Shown here piece after piece: positions 11,510-23,184 of a DNA stretch of 64,000 bases. Made by a program: the position numbers and the translations under genes. How positions within the stretch are numbered: the first letter of the stretch is position 1; each line of letters begins with the position of its first letter. The stretch is from Paramecium sonneborni (taxonomy: Eukaryota > Ciliophora > Oligohymenophorea > Peniculida > Parameciidae). The notes under the pieces are model-generated. The model was not told the DNA's origin. It made no database searches and saw only the letters and a program-made list of their open reading frames with translations. The stretch covers positions 127,738 through 191,737 of the forward strand of contig CAJJDN010000179.1 in assembly GCA_905182985.1 (NCBI GenBank), given 5' to 3'.

Positions 11510-12473
11510 TCATTGTTTTAAGGGTGATTCAATTTGTTTTTCTTTCAATTATTTCCAATCTAATTTATCAAAATATTTGTGTTGCATGATTGATTCCAAT
11601 TGTGTTAATCTTTCTTTAGGATTTCTTTTCAATAAATTCTCTATTAGATCTTACAATTCTGGTTTTATTTCTTTTGGAAATTCTTTTATATTTTACATTT
11701 TCTCCTTTATTAATTAATTGACATCTCTTTCATCATTTTCAAATGGATAAATATCAAATAGTAATTTGTATAACAATGCTCCTAATAACCACCAATCTCC
11801 ACTTTGATCAAATATCATTTGCATTGCTTCTGGAGGAAATATACGTATTTCTTCATATGAATTAATTTTATAGAAAACAATCTTATTGCTTGAGAATCCA
11901 AAACCAATTAATCTTATATAACCATCTTCTGCAATTAAAATATGGGATGCATTCAAGGCACGATAAATGTAACCACTTTTATGAATTTCATTTAATGCCA
12001 AAACAATTTATGCTGCAATGAATTATAACTAATTGTCATTTAACTATTATTTATTCATATAAGACTCAAGATCATATAAACAATTCTCTAATTCAAAAAT
12101 ACACTTTTAAGGAGTGTTCTTATATTGTATTAATTTGCATATAAAAGGAAAGCGAACATTTAGTAAAATTTATTTTTACATTTCTAACATCTCTTAAGAA
12201 AAGAAGATGCTCTTGTTAATGTTCTTTATTACTACGAGTTTATCAAATCTTTAGCATCGTTCAATTCTATGATTTGAATCACTAATTAACTGTATGGTGT
12301 TATACTTACTTGCTGATCAGTGTAAACACATTCACTTTTTTCTAGCCGTTTTAGAGGCTTTTGGGTATAATGAAAAGAATTTTGATTTGATTTCTATTGT
12401 TATGAAATACCTAATTCTTCGTTTTCTTTCTATGAACAAAAATTTCCCATTTATTATATTAATAATTATTCAT
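11510..12473 (-). CDS. AGC-type protein pseudokinase, 311 aa
   Basis: One 28-nt intron (12282-12309) gives 311 residues. The kinase fold is easy to follow: LVVIKNINK (beta-3 lysine, K74), QFIAAQIVLALNEIHKSG (alpha-E), FPPEAM (APE-like, 203-208), DWWLLGALLYKLLFDIYPF (alpha-F, AGC style with DWW), and an AGC-like ending (RLTQLESIMQHKYF then DKLDWKQL). The key catalytic residues are missing: no glycine loop (VFTLISNDSNHRIE); HRDLKPEN is replaced by YRALNASH, so the catalytic Asp is Ala163 and the metal-binding Asn is His168; DFG is GFG, Asp to Gly181. It is closest in shape to PKA/PKG. It probably cannot transfer phosphate and may be regulatory. The rest of the gene is intact. Confidence 0.88.
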
Positions 12474-12979
12474 TTTTTATGTAAAAGAAATGATATAAAT
12501 TTTATAATCATTTTTTAACGATCATTTATATCTCGGAATTTAGATTGATTATAATTTGTCTTCAGATTTAAATTAACAATCATATTGATTGATTCTATTT
12601 ATATTAAAATTTCATACAATAAAGCTAATATATAAACCATTTTGATAAGAGAATCTTGAAATTCAATGTATTAATGTCTGTATAGTTATTTTATAATAAA
12701 ATATTGATGTATTTTAATGTATATAAGAATGATTAAGAATAGTATGACATGATATAACGAATTGTATAATGGATGGTTTATCATAAGTAATTTGATATAA
12801 TAATCTATCTCTTATTGATATTTCTGAACATATATTTAAAAGTATATAAATACTGATGAAATACGATGTACTGTTGAATACTGTAAATTTTGAATTAAAA
12901 AATATCTATAAATCCATCTATCGAATTATGGAATTTAGTTATATTAAATTAAACAAAACTAATGTCTATATAATAAGAT
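12474..12979. other. Intergenic, divergent promoter region
   Basis: About 500 bp of AT-rich DNA between the start of the pseudokinase (minus) and the start of the 8-TM gene (plus). Several short TTGATTGATT/TATAATAAG-like runs are present but no recognisable element. I see no gene in it. Confidence 0.5.
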
Positions 12980-14136
12980 ATGATAGGAATGACAGACGAT
13001 GGATCATCTACATATAGAGTAGAATTAGCTAAATACCCAATATTGAACCCTGTGGCTCCTCCTGTCTAATATGTGCAAATGAGTGATGCAAAAGAAGCTA
13101 TAACAATTGTAAAAACAGAGTCAGAAACATCAAGAGAGGTTTTCTTAGTGGAGTACTATAAGAAAATACTAAGATAACACTTGATTATCTTAGGATTGTT
13201 CTTATTTGGTTTGATGGAGTGGTTTGCAAATATAGTAGTGGAGTTTAGTTACTATGATAATAGTTTCAGATGGACATTCTATGTATTTGTAGTAACACTA
13301 ATCATAATGGCTTTAGGATTACCAATCACAAGATCAATAAGAGGAATAGTAAGATATTAATTACATACCTTTAGGTCAAATATTAGAACTGCATATTTAA
13401 TGTTTAGACAGTATTAATAGGAATGGTACTTATTGGAATAGGAAATAAATGTAATAATAGACATTCAACAGCAACAATTTGGTGGATAATAATTACATTG
13501 TTAATTCTGATTGCACATAGCATAGCATAATTTATGCTTGTTAAACATAACATTACACATTATTACACAATGTTTATGAAGTTTGCTATAATGGGTTCAA
13601 TCATATTAAATTTTATTGTTGGATTGTGTGCATCATAATTAGATAGTTCATTTCCTGTTGCTGAAGCTATCATAATCTATTCAATCTATTATTTCAATCA
13701 ACTCAATGAACATTTACTCAAGAATCCTAATGATTTACCTGAAGATCTTTCTATTGTAGAAAGAATCTAAATTATTAATAAAATTTAAGCACTTTTCAAT
13801 TAGGAAGCATAATCAAATTAAGTTATTGAATAAATCAAAGATACCCATTGTGTTATTAATAGATATCTTGCCATAGTCATTTCAAGTGTTGTGGCTTATA
13901 TACTTATATTGATTCTTAGTATTATCACCGGAAATGCATTATTTATAGTCATAGTTGTTGTTGTTTCTATTTCACTCTTAAGTGTCTTACTCAACACATA
14001 AGTAGCATCAAGAGTATTTATTATCATTTATTCATAGACACTCTTATAAGAAGATGCTGCCTTTGCTGTCTGTCTAACCTATTTAGATCTAGCAAGTCCA
14101 CTTAAGAATATTTTAAAAGGAATCATTTCTAAATGA
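12980..14136 (+). CDS. Multi-pass membrane protein, ~8 TM, 376 aa
   Basis: One 26-nt intron at 13349-13374 gives 376 residues. A ~75-residue soluble start (MIGMTDDGSSTYRVELAKYP) is followed by about eight hydrophobic helices, among them LIILGLFLFGLMEWFANIVV, WTFYVFVVTLIIMALGLP, IWWIIITLLILIAHSIAQFM, FAIMGSIILNFIVGLCA, YLAIVISSVVAYILILILSI and LFIVIVVVVSISLLSVLL. A hydrophilic loop of ~60 residues (NEHLLKNPNDLPEDLSIVER to QSNQVIEQIKDTH) lies between TM6 and TM7. The family is not one I can name; charged pairs typical of transporters are not obvious. A frameshifted copy, with the intron in the same place, sits at 46384-47524, so this is a small gene family. Confidence 0.85.
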
Positions 14137-15109
14137 TGATGACTTCAATTTATCATAAATACATACAAAATTATCATTATTTTCATACAATTCTATCTAC
14201 TTTACATTTATATTAATCTATCTACCTTTACAAAATAATTATTATGAATACTCATCAAAACATTTATTCTGTTTTATTCATTATTTATTTATACTATTGG
14301 AATATTATATCAATTATTTCTACATTTTTGTTACTCTCATTAACTTTTGATTATGTGTTTCTATTCAAAAGTTTATAATCTTTTTAATACTTTTATTTTA
14401 AACTCTAAAACAAAAAAAAGTATTTTTAGGCTGAAATAATAACTTTTTCCCCAAAATCTAAACTCATCAAAAGGTTTTCTAATGACCCTTAAATAATAGA
14501 AAATATTTATTACAGAATTTTACTCTATTTTGCTTTCCAACGCTAAATTGTTAATAATATTTAATTTATTTTCAATAAAAAAGAAGAAAATTAACTTTAA
14601 TGATAACTAATAAAATCAATTACTTTTTTTTTCATTCAACATACTAATGGGTTTTAAGAGTATTATTTAATATAAAATTTGCCGTAATTTTAGTTTTTTT
14701 AAATCAATTTCTTTTTATAATTTTAATGATTCTTATCTTGTTTACCATCATAACCTACCTCGGAAATAAATTTTTAATATTAAAATAAAAATATATATGT
14801 TTGAAGTCAATCTAATAAGTATTATTTAGTTCGGCTTATTTTTCAATTCTTTATTTTTTAAATCTAAATTGTTCAATAAATATTTTTTATTGATATATTT
14901 AAAACTTAGAAATAAAGAATTGATTAGTTATTTAGATTATATTATGTAGACTCTCTAAATAACTCAGAATTTGTAGAATATGAATTATTTTTTTAATTAT
15001 GGAATATTCCTTATTATTTGATTGTCTCAAATAGGCATCAGAATTGATTAGGCAATTTATTATTGATAGCATTTAAAGTTTTCAATAAAAACTAAAATTA
15101 AAATACTAA
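14137..15109. other. Intergenic, AT-rich
   Basis: Nearly 1 kb with long T and A runs, no open frame with coding character and no RNA-gene motif. It separates the 8-TM gene from the small myristoylated-type protein gene. Nothing further seen. Confidence 0.55.
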
Positions 15110-15523
15110 ATGGGTTCGACATGTATCAAAATTTAAATTACAACTGATGATTTAATCTTAAGTTAAGAAAGTGCTCAAGAAATTCACATGAATATCTAAT
15201 AATCAAAAGAACAAAAAAAAACTGAAGATTTATCTATATTTTCAGATGATGAAATTTAATTCACAAGTCATTCATTTGAAGAAATCAAAGTTGATTAAAT
15301 ATAATCAAATAACTCTAAGATCAAATAAATAGATTAGAGTTTAAAAATTAAAAGCATACTTAAAACATCTAGTCACTCTCAAATTGTACAATCTCCCAAC
15401 ATTAGAAAATCAGTCAGTTTTTGTTTCATCAATCCAGACCAATATAAACAAATGATAAATTGCAAATCAAACATCAGTCAAGCTCAACAAGAATTCTTAA
15501 ATACTCTCTATGCATCTTAATGA
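15110..15523 (+). CDS. Small acidic protein with N-myristoylation-type start, 137 aa
   Basis: Single-exon gene of 137 residues. It begins MGSTCIK: Gly2, Ser/Thr at positions 3-4 and Cys5 form a good N-myristoylation plus palmitoylation signal, so the protein is likely attached to a membrane. The rest is hydrophilic, Ser/Gln/Asp-rich (DLSIFSDDEIQFTSHSFEEI) and then more basic with several possible phosphorylation sites (SVSFCF, KTSSHSQ). No folded domain is recognised. The convergent neighbour on the minus strand ends 142 bp away. Confidence 0.72.
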
Positions 15524-15665
15524 CTTTAATTTATAATGTATTTACTACTGTTTTAAACTCTAAACTTGGTAATTTACACTAAAACTAAACTATTATTTAC
15601 AAATTTAGTTTCTAGATTGCTACGATATGATTGTATAATAATTTTATAAAAATTATATTTATTTT

Positions 15666-15950
15666 TCATGTTCTTTTGTTAATATTTTTCTTACTAAAGA
15701 CTTAAAAGGGTTAATTAACTGTTTCAAATTCTTTATTGTCAGTATTTTCAGTAACTTCTTTTAATGTTTCTGTTACTTAATCAGTCTCTTTGAAATTAAT
15801 CAAATGTGAATATTTTTTTGTTATCGGTATTTCTTCTTGATTTTTATTGTTTTTGCAATCCTTATTCTAACAGCAGTGACAATTTCCACAACCACTAAAT
15901 CTTTAATAAACTTTTCCTAGCCTAAGAATAGTATTAGAAACTTTTTGCAT
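15666..15950 (-). CDS. Small Cys-rich protein, 94 aa
   Basis: Single-exon frame of 94 residues (ATG 15948-15950, TGA 15666-15668). Residues ~20-30 contain a tight cysteine/histidine group, SGCGNCHCCQNKDC, which could bind a metal or be multiply palmitoylated. The C-terminal half is acidic to neutral and Thr/Glu-rich (TDQVTETLKEVTENTDNKEF). No family is recognised. The Cys cluster and convergent spacing make it more believable than a chance ORF of this size. Confidence 0.55.
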
Positions 15951-16682
15951 TTTATTTATTAATATTTATTAATAATAATCATTATTGATAACTAAAGTCA
16001 ATTTTCATATTAACATTTTATCACACTGACATAACTCAATGACATAAACCCAAATTTATTTATAAAAAATAATATGTAAAAATTAACATCTTTAATAGTA
16101 TCTATTTTATATTAAAATAAGCAAATTTAGCGCAAAAATTTTTGTAGCATATTTTTCAAACCAAATGATTAGTTCTAAATAGACGATAGGAGTCTCCTTT
16201 GAATTACTAAAGAATGAGAAAGACCAGCAAGATGTCTGTTTGGCCCTCACTTGTGTCTTTTTTGTGAGAATTAGAAGGAAGAATGTTGATGATATTTTTA
16301 TTTTTTTATTTATGAAAGTTTACTAAAAAATTGTTTCGTTATATCTTAATTATTGATCATTCATTCATAATCTTGTTTTTTTATTAAAGTAATATAATTA
16401 GCAATAATAAAAAAACTTAAAATTCAAATCTCCTAAACATCAATACAATTAACTATATTTATAAAAGTACTTTTATAAGATAGATAACCTCATACTGTTA
16501 TCATAATTTATTTTCATCAATTTCTAATTTGATTAAGAGGAAAAAAATATCTTTTTTCCTTAAAATTAGATAATTATATATGGAGAAGATTGAATCTTTT
16601 TTTTTGAGAAGGTAATCTTTAAATAATAATACAAATTAATTCTTTTAATTAAAGTAATAGAATAAAAATATAAATATTTATC
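15951..16682. other. Intergenic with a GC-richer island
   Basis: About 730 bp without a coding frame. Most of it is AT-rich, but roughly 16178-16292 is clearly richer in G and C and contains several short inverted repeats (see the separate candidate ncRNA entry). The remainder has poly-T and poly-A runs only. Confidence 0.5.
16178..16292. ncRNA. Candidate structured non-coding RNA
   Basis: A ~115-bp block of higher GC content in an otherwise AT-rich gap. It has several potential hairpins: AGGAGTCTCCT (16188-16198), CTTTGAATTACTAAAG (16197-16212), and CTCACTTGTG...GTGAG (about 16246-16269, 5-bp stem). No tRNA A/B boxes, and it does not match U1, U2, U4, U5 or U6 conserved segments that I know. 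It could be a snoRNA-like or other small RNA, or a decayed exon. Base composition and pairing are what I see; the RNA assignment is inference, and the strand is not decided. Confidence 0.22.
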
Positions 16683-17399
16683 TCATATTAATAAACCATC
16701 TACTTATTAAATCCAAGAGCACCTATTTTCTTTAGCCAAAGACTCTAGAAAATTGATAGTTTCATAGTATAAGCTTTCAACTTAATAGTCTTTGTGATAT
16801 ATGGTTTTCTTAAGTTATTTTCTAGCATAAGATATTATTTTTAATCCTTTTTAGTAAAAAATTGAAAATTAAGAATTTTAAGTGTTTTTACAGAAGAATT
16901 TCATCAAGTAATATTTAGAATTTTAAAATTAAGATTGTTTTGGAATACTTTGTTTAATTAAGTTATAGGTGTTTTAAAAATGAATCTTTTTAAATTATTT
17001 AAATTAAATTTTATTTTCTTGAAGGAAAGATTCATCATTTGTTTAATTAGATTACTATTTGTTTAGTTAGATAAATTTTTATTCAAGTAATTTTTTACAA
17101 TAAAATTTCTTTTAGTAATCTCCAATCCAAGAATTCAATTCTTCACAAATATTAACTTTTTTGATTAAAATATTGTTTTCAATAGATAATCCATAACATT
17201 ATTCTTTATTCAATTCATTTGGCTGAAGTAGAAAGATTGTAAAATCTGAATATTCATTTATTATATTTCCTATAAAAGTAATTGCGTCTTCTTCGCATTT
17301 GTTACATTCTATATTGAATAACAATTTATATATAAACTACTTCTCTTATAACTTCTGAACTGCAGAGAAGAACATTGTGGATTATTTCTCAAGAATCAT
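16683..17399 (-). CDS. Uncharacterised Gln/Lys-rich protein, 238 aa
   Basis: Long single-exon frame of 239 codons with coding-like composition. The first ~110 residues look globular, with two Cys pairs (IECNKCEED and NICEELNSWIG) and aliphatic strands (EYSDFTIFLLQPNELNKEQC). The C-terminal half is very rich in Lys, Gln, Phe and Asn. The frame stays open ~17 codons upstream of the chosen ATG (17397-17399), without another ATG, so an upstream exon is possible. No family is recognised. Placed in tandem with the cyclin gene. Confidence 0.6.
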
Positions 17400-17788
17400 T
17401 TGTAATTCTATCACAAATTTTAATATTTAAAATTTTGCTACTTCAAAAATTACAACGAAATATAATGGATATGAATAAATTAATAATCAATATGTTCAAA
17501 ATAAACAGGAGTAATGATAATAAAGAGGTATCTTAACAAATACTATTAAAAAACTAGTTATAATCTATTTTTTTCTTGAGATTCTTCCATTTAATTTTAC
17601 TATTCACTAATAAAAAATGAGAATTGGAATAGATATAAAAAAATTTAGATTTTGATTGTAAAATTAAGATATCCTTTACATAAAAATTTATTTATTTATT
17701 TATTTATTCTATTAGAATAATGAATAAGGAATAATTTGTTTAAGTTAATAAAGAAAAAACAGTAATAAAAAAAAATAAATCAACCCAT
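17400..17788. other. Intergenic, AT-rich
   Basis: About 390 bp between the cyclin 3' end and the start of the next minus-strand gene, with TTTA/ATTT runs (a short TTTA array near 17690-17710). No gene or structured RNA seen; it is expected to hold the promoter of the gene starting at 17399. Confidence 0.5.
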
Positions 17789-18756
17789 TCAAGAAATATC
17801 TTTATCTTTTTGCAATTACATATGCTTTACAATTTCTCTTTTTAAATTTACACTCTCTTTTAATGTTATCATAATTAAATTTGAAATTTCCTAGTTTTAA
17901 TAGAGTTAATTGTATACTTTGATTTCATGTTAGAAATGTAACCCATATTGAGATGCAAAACTATTCCAGTTAATTGATATATTTAACATGATGGCACTTG
18001 TAAAAAGTGAAGCACATGCAATTTTGGATGGTTCATATTTAATAATATTAATATTATAAACAGCCACATCTAAAAGTAATAAGGAATATGAGAGCCAATT
18101 GTTGGTTTTTTCAACTATATTGATAATGGTCCAATAATAATTGAGCCAAACATAAGAGGATGCTGTAACTAATTTAAAATCTAGGATAGATAATAACTCT
18201 TTTTCCATTTAAAATATTTCTTGCATTTCATCTCTATCATGTGCATAACGCCATAATGGACTTGGATAAATCTATAAAATGAGAATAAAAATACTTCTTC
18301 ATATTTGGAAGCAATAAAATAACATGTTTTATATATAGACTCGATTTGAGCGGTAAATATTCTATTTGTACTTAAATAAACATCTAGTAAATAAATAGTT
18401 TAATGAAAAGTTCTTCTCTAAGCTTTATGTGTAGTGCATAGTTTATGAACTTCGTCTATCTTATGGATATTATACATAATGAATACCATTTATGCTCTCA
18501 TTTCTGGATTGAGATCAGATTAGATATCTAAAAAATAATTTGGATTTAGAAAAGACATGTTGACATTCTAAAATGATTAAAACGCAATATTAACCTGTTG
18601 TGTTTAAAGAGTGAAAAAGATTTACTTGATGTATAGTAAAACTTATTATGGATCATGAGTGTGTTTTGATTCTTTTCTCTTGAATGAGTTAGGTTGATTA
18701 ACATAGTAATTAGACCGATCTGTAAATGGTCTTATCATTTTTTAGATGTACTCCAT
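17789..18756 (-). CDS. Cyclin (A/B-type fold)
   Basis: Regulatory subunit of a cyclin-dependent kinase. One 23-nt intron (18272-18294) gives 314 residues. The cyclin box spans about residues 85-250: LNPEMRAQMVFIMYNIHKI, TFHQTIYLLDVYLSTNRIF, then the hallmark CYFIASKYEEIYPSPLWRY, where the intron splits SKYEE|IYP. The second fold follows with MEKELLSILDFKLVTASSYV, LLLLDVAVYNINIIKYEPSK and IACASLFTSAIML. The MRAQMVFIM element corresponds to the MRAILVDWL motif of cyclins A/B. No clear N-terminal destruction box (RxxL) is visible in the basic N-terminus, although KMIRPFTDRSNYY is suggestive. The Paramecium lineage has many cyclins, so the paralogue cannot be fixed. Confidence 0.9.
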
Positions 18757-19407
18757 TAAATAATTTAATGATTAATAAAGCAGCAAACAATAAACTTGGT
18801 TATTTGCTTTAAAATATTATATTTGACTTTAAAAATATTACTATTATAAAATTTAAAACCTCAAATTTATTATATGTTCATTCATTTTATATCTGAAAAT
18901 CAATTTGGATTTGTCATCATATTTTATTTTAAAATTGTGTTAAAATAAAAATATTCAGATCAAAGTGTTATTTTTGTAAAGAGAGCATTTTCTTATTATT
19001 ATTCTATTTAAGTTTATATTAATTAATCATACTCGGAGACTTGGTCAATTTAATCTTAGGAGAATACAAAAATGAATTATTTTAGATTGTGATAGGATTA
19101 GGAATGTATTAAATTAAATATTGAATAATTATCTTTATTTATATATTTTAAATTTTAACTAAGACAAAACTTGATTAGATAAATATAGAAAGAGAATAAG
19201 TTTGAAGTAAGTTGAGTTATTCAAGAATAATTGTAAAAATATGAATGTTTTTACTCATAATAAAAAAATAAGGAATATAAATATAATAGTAAAAAATAAG
19301 AGTCTAAAATATTAAACAGGATTGAATTTGGAACAAAAGTATAAAAAATAATAATTGAATGAAGAAAAGATATATAAATAATTAATGTAAATAATAATAA
19401 TTCTAAA
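18757..19407. other. Intergenic, AT-rich
   Basis: About 650 bp between the cyclin start and the carboxypeptidase stop. A, T and ATAAATA-type runs only; TGA occurs often in all frames. No gene seen. Confidence 0.55.
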
Positions 19408-20915
19408 TCAATTAGGTAAAGGAATACCATAAATGAAATTATTGATCATTACAAGAGCAGGTAATGGTTAATCCATTGGTACCATATGTCCGGCATTTCT
19501 GATTGTAACAAACCATAAACCATCTAAAACCCATACATTTCCTGCATTTTGATCTTCTCCACTTTTATTTCCTGGAATAGTCCAAGCTCTCCAAGGTTCA
19601 ATTGTATGTAAACCTATATTAAATATAAATACAAATAAAACCTAATTCGTTTTATAAATTATTCAACCAAAAGAATGTTCCAGTAATAGGCACAACTCCA
19701 TCTACATCTCCACTAAATTTAAGTATTCTAATGCCACTCTTAATTAATTTAGGATATAAATAATATGTTGCTCTTGGATCCTTTGTGTATTTGATTGTAC
19801 TACTACAATCTTCCCATTCCTTGTTAAGTTTAGAAGTATCAATATTAATGGCTTTTATGAATTCTGGATTTGTAAAATAATAAAATAATCCTTATGCTTC
19901 TGAACAAGATGGAACTGTTCCTGGTTCTCTTTCAAAAGGATCAAGTGTCATTTTAGATCTTTTAATTGTTTCACCATTGAATTTTGTTATTGGATTTAAA
20001 TAACATTTTCCATAGATATTATAAGGATTATAATAAAATTCACTATTATTATAGAATTACTGCTTACTAACTCAAATTGATCTCTTCTTAAGTTCTTCCA
20101 TAAAGATCTTTACAATATTAAGTTGTAGAATTAAAACAATTATCTCTTTATGAATCTATCTCTTCCCATAATTTTTCACTTATTAAATGATGACTATGCA
20201 TAAATTCAAATTTATGAATTGGAAATCTCTTTGCCTCTATTGTACATTCTGTATAATCTGTACAACCATTCCCAATCATTAAACCAACTAAATTTATTCT
20301 CTTTGTTGCTACTTTATTATATTCTATGATTTCATTCGCTAATAATGGTATATATGTTCCAGCATAACTCTCTCCGCTTATATAAAATTCATGAGTGCTA
20401 AGTTCAGGAAACTTTTTAAAAAATTCAATCACTGCTTATAAATTATCTTTAGCTGAACTTGCGTCACTTGTGTGCTCATCACCATATGAAAATCCAACTG
20501 TTGCTGGAGATTCCAAATAAAACATATGTGCCTACATATTCAATATCATATCTATACAGTATTTGTCCATGAATATGCATTCACTCTTAAATCATTTGTA
20601 CCCAAATTAAATACAAAAGGACCATTCTCATTTAATGCTCCATATAAAGAAGAACATCCTGGGCCTCCATTCAACCATAATATTACTGGACTATCATCAC
20701 TCATATTTTGATATTATTGAGGAAACATGAAATAATGAAATTATTTACTCCCATCGTCATTTATCTTTAAATATCCTGAAAACCTTTTATTTTTATACTT
20801 TTTTCATATACCATTATCCAGAATAAGGAATCTTGAACCTAGCATAATCTTTCACCAAATCTTCTGTTGGAAAACAATGTATCACAACAATACTCAATAA
20901 TAGATACAAGTTCAT
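19408..20915 (-). CDS. Serine carboxypeptidase (peptidase family S10), secreted/lysosomal
   Basis: Removes C-terminal amino acids from peptides in the lysosome or outside the cell. Four introns (20784-20811, 20532-20557, 20043-20067, 19614-19641) give 466 residues. A signal peptide is evident ([16 protein letters not shown]). S10 motifs are all present: [41 protein letters not shown], the nucleophile [10 protein letters not shown], the acid in [11 protein letters not shown], and the histidine in [11 protein letters not shown]. Cysteines suit the usual disulphides. The last intron starts GTTTTA instead of GTA; its removal restores the frame into HTIEPWRAW. The enzyme should be active; Paramecium encodes many S10 paralogues. 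Confidence 0.95.
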
Positions 20916-21136
20916 TTGATGTAATTTTATTTTAATAATAACTTAAACTCATATAATTTCCAAAAAATCCTTTTAAACTCATCACCAATATCGATATATT
21001 GATTATTACTATATTTTACATAATTTTCATTCATATTTTAATACTAAATATCAAACCTATTATTGTTTCCATCAATTCAATGAATTTATTACATCACATT
21101 TTCAATTTTAATTAATATTTATTCCATATATAATAA

Positions 21137-21779
21137 TCATAACAATGTTTGCATCGATGAACAACCTTTCATTTTGATGCTTTGCTATCTCTTCAGTATT
21201 CTAGCCTATATTATGTCTGCTTATTAATTTAAATCCTGTCTAACCTTTTAATCTGTACTTGTAGTGTTTGCTGTGAAATCGGTCACCATTGTATTCAGTA
21301 TTTCAGCTATGATGAATATGATTACATTTTTACAGTGTTAATCTGCAGCTTCATGAAGCTTAATTTATAGTGTGACTTATTTAGATCTAAGTTTCTTATC
21401 CACGACTTATTAATCAGATAATAAAGGCGGGGGAAGATCTGAAATTGAGGATCTCTTAATTGGACTAATTGTCTTAGATGATTCTATTTCAGATTTAGAA
21501 TTGATAATGAGCATTAGTGTTTTGGTTTCACTCAAAGCTTATTGAATCTTATCCAAAAAATAATATTTGATTGGATCTTGTATATTATCAAAATATTCCA
21601 CACACTTTCTATTGAATAATATATATCAATTACCTATACATAGCCAAAGCCTATTGTACAGCATCAAGTTGTGGTTCTTTGATTATAGACTTCTCAATGG
21701 AAAGAAGATTATAGTAGAATTGCTTATCAATGGTATTGCTTTGAATAGGAAGAGACTTTTCATTGTTAGATTACCTCAT
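21137..21779 (-). CDS. Coiled-coil protein, 205 aa
   Basis: One 25-nt intron (21609-21633) gives 205 residues. The chain is mostly helical and polar (QALAMYRKCVEYFDNIQDP, YYFLDKIQQALSETKTLM), with a central Ser/Pro patch (KTISPIKRSSISDLPPPLL) and a long C-terminal helix (QVTLQIKLHEAADQHCKN; IIFIIAEILNTMVTDFTA). No domain is recognised. It lies 49 bp downstream of the SET-domain gene on the same strand. The alternating Ile/Ala positions near the C-terminus suggest a coiled coil or amphipathic helix. Confidence 0.7.
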
Positions 21780-21828
21780 AATTTGTTAATTATAAATAAT
21801 TTTAACATTTTTGATCATTCATTTTCTC

Positions 21829-23184
21829 TCATTTACTAAAAAAAGTTAAATTATTTTATAGTATGGTCATCTCATCTTTTTAGATTTTGTAAAGATCTTA
21901 CAATTCTTTTCCAATAGGTTTAGAAATCTATTTATAAGTGGATAAGGCATTTTTGATGTGTTTAATCATAAATTATTTGACCAACATTTCATTTTCTTCA
22001 CTAATTTTAGATAGGAATGAATTGAATTCCAGATTAGGATTGATGGAAAATTCTTGTTCTGTAAGAAAGTAAATTCTTAGATACCTAGTAATAGAGAGGA
22101 GTGAAATACTGCAATAGTTGAACATTAATTTTATTAGTGAACAGGATTTATCTTTCAATATTGGTGATTTCACTTTATCTAAGCCACTTTTATTTTTATT
22201 CAAATAGTTATTCAGTAAAATTAATGGCAGAGGTGAAATCTAAATCAATAGGCATTTCATTAAAAGGATTATCATCAACAATAATACCATGTCTCATTAA
22301 TAAATCATGATTACTCAAATTACCATAATTGATGGTTAATTTCTAATGGGAATAAATAAAGATAATTACATCTCCAGGTTCAATAAGTTTTTTGGCTGTA
22401 AAATCGACGAAGCTCATATTTTCATGACTTAAATAGCAACCATCTAGATAACAATTAGGATCAAAGGAATGATCAAATTGGTAAACTAATGGAGATACTA
22501 TCTAAACAGATTGCATATCAAAATATTTAGGTTTTCTAGATAGAAATTAATAATATTACTATGGATTGAAACATATTAACTAAGATCTGACTGCTTAGAA
22601 TAACTTTAAGAAATCAAGTGCACTTAATCCATAAACTTTACTCAATTGTAATTCATTATACATTGATTAACATTATAGAAGTGTACCTTCAATAAGATTA
22701 GCCAGATTCCTAGAGGAAATAAGATCAATCACAGTTTGAGGCCATAATAAAGGAGTGTTAGGAGGTTGAATCATATTTGCAAATGGAGAGTGTGTTAATG
22801 ATTAGTCTTTTTGATGCACGAATATTTGCATAATAATTTTAAGTAATCCTGTGACCAAATATTATTATTCCACTTTTTCACCACATATTTTGTGAGCGAT
22901 TTACGATGCTATGGTCTAATTGATTTGCAACTACATACCTGAAGTTCTTATTATTTCCTAGTATCACAACCTACAAATTCTACACTTGTAAAACATTTCT
23001 CAGTTGAAATAAGCATAATCTATTGATTAGCCTTAATTTGTTAAGCTGCATACATCCCACCTCTAAAATCAATGGATTGCATCACTCTTAAATAAGAAGG
23101 AGGCATTCTCAACCATTTCAAATACTATTATCCCAACAAACTACCATAACTTGATGTCAGTCCAGCTATTAATTTCTCTTGCAT
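21829..23184 (-). CDS. SET-domain methyltransferase (SETD3/SETD6/RLSMT class)
   Basis: Two introns (22916-22938, 22085-22109) give 435 residues. This class has a split SET domain followed by a helical substrate-binding domain and methylates lysine or histidine of non-histone proteins. Visible parts: FRGGMYAAQQIKANQQIMLI (start of SET), the AdoMet/substrate core YQFDHSFDPNCYLDGCYLS (NHxxxPN-like), AAKKLIEPGDVIIFIYSHQK-type strand (here TAKKLIEPGD), and INYGNLSNHDLLMRHGIIV, which corresponds to the xYGxxSNxELLxxYGF signature. The Rubis-subs-bind-like C-terminus includes QYLRIYFLTEQEFSINP. The SET core NH is DH here, which is seen in distant members, so activity is likely but not certain. Myb/SANT gene lies upstream. 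Confidence 0.88.

Noticed and set aside
20526..20711. 61-codon plus-strand ORF over the carboxypeptidase
   Set aside because: It is antisense to exons with complete S10 motifs and has no similarity of its own.
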